61,932 bases of DNA from a virus: positions 1 through 61,932 of IMG/VR virus record IMGVR_UViG_3300020578_003649; one strand, 5' to 3'. Shown in pieces: positions 55,950 to 61,932 of the stretch; position 1 is the stretch's first letter; each line of letters opens with the position of its first letter. The translations under genes and the position numbers were made by a program. The notes under the pieces are model-generated. The model worked only from the letters and a program-made list of their open reading frames with translations. It was not told the origin of the DNA and ran no database searches.

Positions 55950-58455
55950 ATGAAAAGAATTTAGCTACGTTATTATTTTCAGGAAATGCTCCCCAATTCA
56001 TTGCAGCATAAAAATCATCAAGTTTATTTTTTAATTCTTTTTCAAAAATTTTATTTCTATCAATATATTGTTCAACGAAATCTGCAATAACTTTTGGATC
56101 TTGGTAACCTCGCAATGCAATAGTATCAAAGCCATATGGATTATCTGACAAATAAGCCCATTTAACTTTTTCGCCGTCTGTTATCATTTCTACATCTGTT
56201 ATTTTATGCATTGATAACAAATCATTAAAATTGATTGCAGCTTTAACGTGTGCTGGAGTACCCGATAAATAACCTGTAAATGGTTTACGACGTTTAGTAT
56301 ATTTAGAAATTTCTTTTACTCCGGAGTTTTTCATTACATTGAGTATTGGAGATTTCTTAAGATCTGTTTTAAATTTATGGATCATATCCGTAGTTTGAGT
56401 TTTATCTCGTTCTTTAAGAATATGCCATAATGTTTCTTTCATGATCTTTTTAAAATCTTCCGGAAAGCTTGATCTAACAACATCTAATCCTTTGATATCT
56501 AATTTATCCGTAGATTTGCCTTCTTTGAAAATTACCCATTGTGCATATCGTTTCTTTGCAATCCATAAACCAGACTTTGCAACATATTCTTGTTTAATTT
56601 GCCAACGATGTGTTGCTGTATTATGGAAAACTTCAGCATAACGATCATACATTTTATTAACTAATGCTTGAACTTCAGATGCAATTGTATTTGTTTGATC
56701 AATCATAAATTGTTCATCCGATTCATCAAATCCTGGAAATCGTTTTTTAATTAATGGCAAACTGGATACAAAGGTTGAATCTGTATCAGTATAAAATGCA
56801 AATTCTGCTTTGCCATTTGTTGCATTAATAAAATGATCTTGACCTGTTTCTTTTGCATAATGATTATTGATAACCTTTGCAGAAAATTTAATTACTGCTT
56901 GACCGGTTGCTGTAATAGCACCTGCATTATCTAAATCATGGAAACGAAATGTCTTAAGTCCTAATACTCCATAAAATGAATTGAGCAATACTTTTTGTGT
57001 TAATTGAAGTGCATCATAAAATTTATATTGTTCAGAACCAACTTCAAATTCATCTCGTTTATCTTTATAAATAACACGCTCCTCAAACCATTTTTCTAGA
57101 ATGGTTGGTAAGAATCCTTTACGAGCCGTTTGATATACAGTACCATTACTTGCAACTGTATAACTATTATCTAATAGCCACGCTTTAACGTGTAGGATAT
57201 GTGTACCATCTTGCAATGTTACTTCTTGTGGTTTTGATTTTAACAAACATTCTTGATCCCAATTTTTAATAACACCTATTTTAGTTTCTGGAGAAATATT
57301 AAGTGTCATGATAATACTTGGATATAGTGATGTTAAATCTAAGTCATATATCCATTTATACAAACCTGGGACAGGATCTTTTACATATGCTCCTGCTAAT
57401 GCATCTGCTTCAGTTTCTTCTTCAATAAATCTAAATTGTTTATTTGGTGCAACTAATCCATTGCGTTTTAAATCCACGATAGCAGCACCATCTAAATATT
57501 TAGATGCATAATAAACATCTTCATACGGAACATGTCCTTTATGACATATGGTTCGAGCAAGATTAAGAAGTTGTGTCTTTTCATCTAGATCTTGAACTAG
57601 ATTAACGTCAACCATGTTATATTCAACAAACTTGTGAATATTAGTTGCAAAAAGTTGATTTAAATCTCCTTCATATTCAACTTTGCCTCGACCTAATTCA
57701 AATTTAGCAACTGTGTCTAAACGATAATTTGGAAGTTCTGTATATGTAAATTTTTTATAAAGTGTCAAATAATCTAAACTTGATACCCCGAAGATTTTAT
57801 ATCGTTCACGATTCTTGTTCCATTCAACAATTCCTGCTGGAGATAATTTTTTTATTGACTGTGCACCTAATACATTTTTACAACGATTAATAAGATATGG
57901 GATATCATAATTGTCTGTATTCCATCCTGTGATAACCGTTGGTTGAACTGCTGCAAATATATTAATAAAACGTGTTAACATATCTGCTTCACTACGAAAT
58001 ATTTCTACTTCATAATCAGTTTCTGAAAAACCGGTTGTTGTAACTCGTTTTTCTTCATCTAATAACAATACTCTGCGGTCATTACCGGCTTTATCATAAT
58101 ATGCAATAGATGTAATTTTTAATCGAGCTTCTACTGGTGTTGAATAACCATTTTCATCTCGCTCAGACTCAATATCAAAGAAAAAGTCTCGATGTCCTTT
58201 TGATGGCTCATCTGATTCATAATACAAATCAATCAATGTTCGTACTTCTTCATTTAAATCAGATTCATATGCCGTTCGATTGTCTTTGTGATTGCCAGGT
58301 ACTTTATTTAAAATTGCACCATCTAATGATTTATATTGTCCGTTTGAATCTGGTAAATATGCATATGGTTGAAATGTAAACTTTTGATGTCCCAATTCAT
58401 CATCCCACACGTGCATGATACCATTCTTTTTATCGTAACCTATTGATTGGTACAT
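55939..58455 (-). CDS. DNA polymerase, family B (T4 gp43-like), 838 aa
   Basis: Exonuclease motifs: ExoI FFFDIESE (Asp94, Glu96), ExoII ITGWNTDNYDIPYLI, ExoIII later Tyr-Asp. Polymerase motif A DLTSLYPSII, B KVLLNSFYGVLG, C FYTDTDST. Length near T4 gp43 (898 aa), full and in frame. Main replicative polymerase with proofreading, using the gp45 clamp at 51731. HPRT lies directly upstream. Confidence 0.97.
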   Translation of the reverse strand: MYQSIGYDKKNGIMHVWDDELGHQKFTFQPYAYLPDSNGQYKSLDGAILNKVPGNHKDNRTAYESDLNEEVRTLIDLYYESDEPSKGHRDFFFDIESERDENGYSTPVEARLKITSIAYYDKAGNDRRVLLLDEEKRVTTTGFSETDYEVEIFRSEADMLTRFINIFAAVQPTVITGWNTDNYDIPYLINRCKNVLGAQSIKKLSPAGIVEWNKNRERYKIFGVSSLDYLTLYKKFTYTELPNYRLDTVAKFELGRGKVEYEGDLNQLFATNIHKFVEYNMVDVNLVQDLDEKTQLLNLARTICHKGHVPYEDVYYASKYLDGAAIVDLKRNGLVAPNKQFRFIEEETEADALAGAYVKDPVPGLYKWIYDLDLTSLYPSIIMTLNISPETKIGVIKNWDQECLLKSKPQEVTLQDGTHILHVKAWLLDNSYTVASNGTVYQTARKGFLPTILEKWFEERVIYKDKRDEFEVGSEQYKFYDALQLTQKVLLNSFYGVLGLKTFRFHDLDNAGAITATGQAVIKFSAKVINNHYAKETGQDHFINATNGKAEFAFYTDTDSTFVSSLPLIKKRFPGFDESDEQFMIDQTNTIASEVQALVNKMYDRYAEVFHNTATHRWQIKQEYVAKSGLWIAKKRYAQWVIFKEGKSTDKLDIKGLDVVRSSFPEDFKKIMKETLWHILKERDKTQTTDMIHKFKTDLKKSPILNVMKNSGVKEISKYTKRRKPFTGYLSGTPAHVKAAINFNDLLSMHKITDVEMITDGEKVKWAYLSDNPYGFDTIALRGYQDPKVIADFVEQYIDRNKIFEKELKNKLDDFYAAMNWGAFPENNNVAKFFSFGK

Positions 58456-58458
58456 ATA

Positions 58459-58962
58459 TTATATTTCGTAAATATCTAATAATTCTCGTTTAATTCCGTT
58501 ATCGTCAAGCCCATAACCCACTACCCATTGGTCTTCAATTTCAAATGCATAAAAATCTGTCATGAGCGGACTAGATTTTCTTTTAAGCAATGTTACTACT
58601 TTAACATCGGCAGCATATCGAGAATTAACTAAATGCAATGCTTCAAACATTGTAGCACCCGTATCTAAAATATCATCTACAATATAAACTCGTTTACCAT
58701 GTAAATCTAATTCAATGTCTTTGATTACTTTAACTCCGCAGCTGTTGTCTTGTCCTTCATATGATTTTAATCGAATACAATCAATTTCGCAAAAAATTGA
58801 CATCGATCTTGTTAAATCTGAAAAGAAATGTAATGCGCCATTTAACACACAGATCATCACTGGGGGCAGCGCATTGCCAGATTTCATATGATCTACTGAT
58901 ATTGCATCTGCTAATTGTTGAACTCGGTCTCGTATTTGTTCTTTTGTGATGATTTTTTCCAT
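58459..58962 (-). CDS. hpt: Hypoxanthine(-guanine) phosphoribosyltransferase, 167 aa
   Basis: PRPP-binding signature VYIVDDILDTGATMFEAL, with MICVLNGALHFFSDLTR, and the C-terminal VVGYGLD used to recognise the purine. Salvages hypoxanthine or guanine to IMP/GMP. It could raise GTP for the 7-deazaguanine route, which begins from GTP. Start overlaps the small membrane gene by 52 bp; the family N-terminus (KEQIRDRVQQLADAIS) supports the start. Confidence 0.93.
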   Translation of the reverse strand: MEKIITKEQIRDRVQQLADAISVDHMKSGNALPPVMICVLNGALHFFSDLTRSMSIFCEIDCIRLKSYEGQDNSCGVKVIKDIELDLHGKRVYIVDDILDTGATMFEALHLVNSRYAADVKVVTLLKRKSSPLMTDFYAFEIEDQWVVGYGLDDNGIKRELLDIYEI

Positions 58963-59168
58963 GTTTCGTATATTCCAAATAAATTAATTGAAATGATAAT
59001 AGCACTCAATGCTAAATGACTAAAATTGTCTATGAAGATATCATATGTTATCCAACCAATATCTCCAACAATCCAAGCTATCATAGCCGGCGTTCTTAAA
59101 CATTTAGCATTGAGTATGTATCCTATTAATACTAATAAAGTGCTAATCCAGCCTAATGCTTCAATCAT
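58911..59168 (-). CDS. Small SemiSWEET/PnuC-like membrane protein, 85 aa
   Basis: Three hydrophobic segments (ALGWISTLLVLIGYILNA, MIAWIVGDIGWITYDIF, LALSAIIISINLFGIY) with a pattern of W..G....Y and N..G.Y resembling a half-transporter. Phages carry nicotinamide mononucleotide-transporter-like or SemiSWEET-like proteins. Substrate unknown. ATGA overlap with GroES. Confidence 0.55.
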   Translation of the reverse strand: MIEALGWISTLLVLIGYILNAKCLRTPAMIAWIVGDIGWITYDIFIDNFSHLALSAIIISINLFGIYETWKKSSQKNKYETEFNN

Positions 59169-59464
59169 TGAGCTGAATTTACAAGACCGATTTCAGATTC
59201 GCGAATCAACATATAATCTGTATCATCTAGAATAATACTTTTGTTTTCGCCTAGGTTTGATTTGTATACAAACACTTCATCACCTGTTTTTACTGTCATC
59301 GGAATACGATCTCCAGTTTGCGTAAATAAACCTTGGCCTGTTGCTACAACAACTCCTTTAGTAAAATTCATATCGCGGTCTACTAAGATAATTCCGCCTT
59401 TTGTTTTCTCTGAAACTTTTTCTACTTTAATTAAAACTTGATCTCCAATTGGTGTCCAATTCAT
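59165..59464 (-). CDS. groES: Co-chaperonin GroES-like (Cpn10), 99 aa
   Basis: MNWTPIGDQVLIKVEKVSEK followed by mobile loop EKTKGGIIL, then TKGVVVATGQG and GDEVFVYKSNLGENKSIILD...DYMLIRESEI, the standard Cpn10 order. The roof loop is slightly longer. It pairs with the GroEL at 12104 despite the distance. Some T4-like phages supply only the cap (gp31), so encoding both is notable. Confidence 0.9.
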   Translation of the reverse strand: MNWTPIGDQVLIKVEKVSEKTKGGIILVDRDMNFTKGVVVATGQGLFTQTGDRIPMTVKTGDEVFVYKSNLGENKSIILDDTDYMLIRESEIGLVNSAQ

Positions 59465-59476
59465 AACTTATTTCTT

Positions 59477-59725
59477 TTATTGATTAAATAATTCTACAAT
59501 TCTTTCTTGTGTGATGTTATTGCCAATTAACCGGCCTACTTCATTGCCAGCTCGCGTAACGATGATTGTAGGAACATTGCGAATTGAATATTTTCCAACT
59601 GCTTCTGAATTTGTATCTACATCTAAGATAGTTATTGGTAATTGACTTTGCATTGCCTGAATTTGAGGCTTTAACAACTTACATGGGCCGCACCATGTTG
59701 CTGTAAAGTATAATATCTGTTTCAT
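59477..59725 (-). CDS. Thioredoxin-like, 82 aa
   Basis: Catalytic FTATWCGPCKLLKP, cis-Pro in RNVPTIIV, and the usual end. At 82 residues it is a compact thioredoxin/glutaredoxin hybrid. It can reduce disulfides, for instance of a ribonucleotide reductase encoded elsewhere. Confidence 0.92.
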   Translation of the reverse strand: MKQILYFTATWCGPCKLLKPQIQAMQSQLPITILDVDTNSEAVGKYSIRNVPTIIVTRAGNEVGRLIGNNITQERIVELFNQ

Positions 59726-59784
59726 ACTATATGATATATAATTTTAACATTATTTCCAAATGTTGTTGTTACTGTCCAATTCAT
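59722..59784 (-). CDS. Micro-ORF, 20 aa
   Basis: MNWTVTTTFGNNVKIIYHIV fits exactly between two ATGA overlaps: its ATG lies on the stop of the 65-aa gene and its TGA on the thioredoxin start. The double overlap suggests translation. The same bases contain the promoter at 59731-59759. Function unknown. Confidence 0.4.
   Translation of the reverse strand: MNWTVTTTFGNNVKIIYHIV
59731..59759 (-). promoter_or_regulatory. Promoter TTGGAA-N17-TATCAT before thioredoxin
   Basis: TTGGAA and TATCAT with a 17-bp spacer in the micro-ORF, followed after a few bases by the thioredoxin ATG. Confidence 0.5.
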
Positions 59785-59978
59785 TTTCTATCTCTTTGTG
59801 AAATCCAAAAGCGTAATTCTGATGTTGCAGGAACTTTTGTTAAATCAAAATAACGAACATATTCATCTGCTAAATATGCTGGCATATTAACTGTTTCGTA
59901 AGTTAATTGATTCCATGTTACCATACTTAAATGGTCTTTTTTACGTTTTGTACGTTTTAGTGGTTTTTCTCGTTTCAT
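59781..59978 (-). CDS. Hypothetical basic protein, 65 aa
   Basis: Starts with a highly basic stretch (MKREKPLKRTKRKKDHLSMV). Unknown. TAATG overlap with the 48-aa gene and ATGA with the micro-ORF. Confidence 0.5.
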   Translation of the reverse strand: MKREKPLKRTKRKKDHLSMVTWNQLTYETVNMPAYLADEYVRYFDLTKVPATSELRFWISQRDRK

Positions 59979-60124
59979 TATATTTTTTTAAAAAAATTTG
60001 TAATAAAATAGTTCATTGTGTTAAGATTAAGATTATTTTGATAATTTACAAAAATTAAATCTAACAAATCAATATGAGACATATTATCTGGGCAAATTCC
60101 GATGATATGAAGAATTTCGTGCAT
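59978..60124 (-). CDS. Hypothetical small protein, 48 aa
   Basis: MHEILHIIGICPDNMSHIDL... The N-terminal HEILHxxGxCPDNxxH recalls short phage proteins with a His/Cys site, which I cannot name. An AGAGGAG Shine-Dalgarno lies before the ATG. It ends with TAATG. Confidence 0.5.
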   Translation of the reverse strand: MHEILHIIGICPDNMSHIDLLDLIFVNYQNNLNLNTMNYFITNFFKKI

Positions 60125-60125
60125 G

Positions 60126-60902
60126 TTATACTCCTCTTTTTGTATTATAACTTATTATGTGATCGCGACCAGTCATGTTATAGCCTTTTTCAGCACACAT
60201 TTCGAATACGATAGGGTACATTTTAATAAGCTCGTCACGCGTATCACCTGCGGGCATAATATATGTCTTATTTTTAGGAATGTTAAACAATACCCTAAAT
60301 TCTTCAATTTCTTCTAAATTATATGCAGTGCCATCCCAAACTGGTTTATAATGGTAATCGGCATGAAATGATATCATTTGCTTAATAGCTTCCGTGTTTA
60401 ATCTGAACTTGTTATGCTGTTTAACCATTTTTTCATCTGTAATAGTACCTTGTGGAGTTGCAACACCTACAACTGGGATACTATTGCTAAACTTAGGACT
60501 AAGGCTAATAAGTCCAATTGGATAATCAGTCTCAATAAAATGAGATCCTTCAGTCTCAATTGTGATAAGAATACCTCTTTCATGAGCGAAATGTGTTAAT
60601 TCATTTACTAATGCAGGGTGCATGGTTGGAGACCCGCCTGTTAACATCATTTCCGTAATATGTGGATTCTCATCATAAATCTTAATGATGTCATTAAAAC
60701 AAAAGGTGCCTTTTTCAGGATGTATACTTGTATACCATGAGTCGCACCACCCACCCTCGCCAAAATAGCAACGATGCGTGCAACCTGTAGTTCTAACTGC
60801 AATAGTAGGTCGGCCAAACCGACTGCCTTCGGATTGTACGCAACGATACAATTCTACTATTGGTAATGTTTTTGTGTAATCTGTAATTCTTCCTGGTTTC
60901 AT
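60126..60902 (-). CDS. queE: 7-carboxy-7-deazaguanine synthase (QueE-like), 258 aa
   Basis: Radical SAM enzyme turning carboxytetrahydropterin into CDG. The Fe-S site TTGCTHRCYFGEGGWCDSWY is a CxxxC...WCD variant known from phage QueE. EMMLTGGSPTMHP is the SAM-binding GGEP-like strand; ITIETEGSHFI follows. I use the ATG at 60902 (MKPGRITDYTKTLPIVELYR), 7 bp after the upstream stop; the longer one would overlap by 34 bp. Confidence 0.92.
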   Translation of the reverse strand: MKPGRITDYTKTLPIVELYRCVQSEGSRFGRPTIAVRTTGCTHRCYFGEGGWCDSWYTSIHPEKGTFCFNDIIKIYDENPHITEMMLTGGSPTMHPALVNELTHFAHERGILITIETEGSHFIETDYPIGLISLSPKFSNSIPVVGVATPQGTITDEKMVKQHNKFRLNTEAIKQMISFHADYHYKPVWDGTAYNLEEIEEFRVLFNIPKNKTYIMPAGDTRDELIKMYPIVFEMCAEKGYNMTGRDHIISYNTKRGV

Positions 60903-60909
60903 AATAGGA

Positions 60910-61257
60910 TTAAAAAGGTAATTCATCATCATTGGCATCGACATGATCTAATTTTTTTATTAGTTCGTTAAATTTTTCTTCTAATGCAGTTAGTTTATCA
61001 AACAATGCGTTCAAAGTTACTGGATCTATCATTGTATACTTAACATCATTGCCAAAATATTTATTTAGAAATGATCTAGGATATGTTGCAACTCGAGAAA
61101 AATTTTCGCGACTCATGTCCGGAGGTAAATCACGCCAAACAATTTTGATGCCTTCTTTTAAGGCAGCATCCATTATTTCGCGACCTACATTATTAAGTGT
61201 AGCAGATTTACCTGTATACTCGTAAATTGATACATACATTTCATTAATATTGTTCAT
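60910..61257 (-). CDS. Hypothetical protein, 115 aa
   Basis: MNNINEMYVSIYEYTGKSAT... with LNKYFGNDVKYTMIDPVTLN and a coiled C-terminus (LTALEEKFNELIKKLDHVDA). Inserted between QueD and QueE, so maybe a helper. No family recalled. Confidence 0.55.
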   Translation of the reverse strand: MNNINEMYVSIYEYTGKSATLNNVGREIMDAALKEGIKIVWRDLPPDMSRENFSRVATYPRSFLNKYFGNDVKYTMIDPVTLNALFDKLTALEEKFNELIKKLDHVDANDDELPF

Positions 61258-61711
61258 AACTTGCTGAATTTCGTTCGTGTTCGTATACTTCTACTTTTGT
61301 AGCTTTAACTCTTCCTTCAGTTTCTTCCTTGAGGAATGCATTGATTATTTCAAATAAAAACTCTGCAAATCTCTCACAGCCAGTTGCTGGTAATACTCTA
61401 AGTTGTATGATTCCATCTTTGTCCATTTGTATAAATTTTTGTAAGTATGGATCATCTTCAGCTACAATAGTTGTGTGATCTAGCAACCAAGCAAAGTATT
61501 CTTTTGGTGACATACCTAAGATGGTAGAGTTAGCTCTTTTCATACCGCCGAAATCCCATACCCAATTGCGTTCATCTAGTTCACCTTCAAACCATACTCG
61601 GAATGAAATTGCATAGCCATGTAGGTATTTACAATGTGTGCCATCTGCTTTCCATTGACGGAAACATGCTGAGTACCCATCATATAATTTAGTTGAAATG
61701 TAACGTGCCAT
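61244..61711 (-). CDS. queD: 6-carboxytetrahydropterin synthase (QueD-like), 155 aa
   Basis: Phage-type QueD: CFRQWKADGTHCKYLHGYAI with Cys27-x3-His31 (bacterial CxxxHGH becomes CxxxHGY), VWDFGGMK, LLDHTT, and VYEHERNSA. It converts dihydroneopterin triphosphate to carboxytetrahydropterin. TAATG overlap with folE shows the pathway order folE-queD-(115 aa)-queE. Zinc ligands appear rearranged, as His26 lies beside the Cys. Confidence 0.88.
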   Translation of the reverse strand: MARYISTKLYDGYSACFRQWKADGTHCKYLHGYAISFRVWFEGELDERNWVWDFGGMKRANSTILGMSPKEYFAWLLDHTTIVAEDDPYLQKFIQMDKDGIIQLRVLPATGCERFAEFLFEIINAFLKEETEGRVKATKVEVYEHERNSASYEQY

Positions 61712-61932
61712 TATTTTTGTTTGTTAATAATTGATAAAAACTCTTTACGTGCTTCGGGATCTGTTTTAAAACATCCTCCCATTTTGCTTGTTACCGTATC
61801 AGAATTAACATCTTGTATTCCTCGCGATTTTACACAATAATGTGTTGCTTCTATAATTATGCCAATATCCTCTGTTTCTAAAATATAACTTAAAGCATAA
61901 TAAATTTGTTCGGTTAATCTTTCTTGTATTTG
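61711..61932 (-). CDS. folE: GTP cyclohydrolase I (FolE), C-terminal part, cut by window edge
   Basis: The last 73 residues are in the window: QIQERLTEQIYYALSYILET, then IIIEATHYCVKSRGIQDVNS (zinc Cys and the ThyCxxxRG signature), then DTVTSKMGGCFKTDPEARKE. The N-terminus lies outside. FolE forms dihydroneopterin triphosphate from GTP, the first step toward 7-deazaguanine. Confidence 0.93.
   Translation of the reverse strand, partial: QIQERLTEQIYYALSYILETEDIGIIIEATHYCVKSRGIQDVNSDTVTSKMGGCFKTDPEARKEFLSIINKQK

Noticed and set aside
60903-60944. Longer QueE start
   Set aside because: Overlaps the upstream gene by 34 bp and adds residues (MSMPMMMNYLFNPI) not typical for the family.

Overview
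This window looks like part of the genome of a large, tailed, T4-type virus. It encodes a family B DNA polymerase, a gp45-type sliding clamp, both clamp-loader subunits (gp44/gp62-like), dUTPase, thymidylate synthase, two tRNAs, a lysis cassette, holin-like proteins and a fibre-like protein. The DNA is AT-rich, genes are packed with ATGA/TAATG overlaps, and every convincing gene lies on the minus strand. A Bacteroidota host is inferred from two protein C-termini that resemble type IX secretion sorting domains: a CHU_C/gliding-type domain at 5979-7949, and a type-A 'YPNP...GxYxL' domain on a lysozyme at 23055-23936.

Layout, low to high coordinate (genes read right to left): (1) 1-5.9 kb, about 20 small unknown ORFs driven by sigma70-like promoters, interrupted at 1.0-2.5 kb by a non-coding locus holding a 54-bp tandem repeat, a structured RNA and an array of 16 helically phased CTAAAAATA motifs (candidate origin or centromere). 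(2) 6-12 kb, a secreted CHU_C protein, tRNA-Glu, a degenerate tRNA-Met, a hairpin RNA, GNAT, thyA and repeat-flanked small genes. (3) 12-17 kb, GroEL, a VWA protein and a MoxR-type ATPase. (4) 17-27 kb, a block in which six otherwise unrelated proteins start with a Met-Ile-x-Leu...Leu-x-Glu leader like T4 capsid-targeting sequences (candidate injected cargo: two HExxH proteins, a HAD protein, a lysozyme). An HNH protein and a ClpS-like protein sit in an interruption of this block, and a SET-domain protein and a fibre-like protein lie next to it. (5) 27-29.8 kb, lysis: holin, YkuD-like protein, GH19 endolysin, second small holin-like protein. (6) 29.8-46.3 kb, a continuous 20-gene glycan operon (GT2, GT4, GT42-like, CMP-sugar cytidylyltransferase, SIS-HAD fusion, RmlC/RmlD-like, epimerases, PIG-L, WbqC, FAH, methyltransferases). 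(7) 46.3-59.8 kb, a RecB-type nuclease, replication proteins, HPRT, GroES, thioredoxin. (8) A 7-deazaguanine route: FolE (cut by the window edge), QueD, QueE, a second PTPS-like protein and a TGT/DpdA-like transglycosylase beside a glycosyltransferase.

Two promoter types are visible. TTGGAT-N17-TATAAT (14 close copies, plus two TTGA variants at the left end) sits before small, replication and chaperone genes. An ATATTTAT(A/T) element lies just upstream of virion, lysis and glycan genes and may be the late promoter. Intrinsic terminators fall between some units, and one terminator-like hairpin lies inside the holin gene. The genes together suggest a virus that remodels its DNA (7-deazaguanine, perhaps glycosylated) and a surface glycan, carries its own chaperonin, and packages enzymes with its DNA. 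All functional assignments come from motif reading without database searches.
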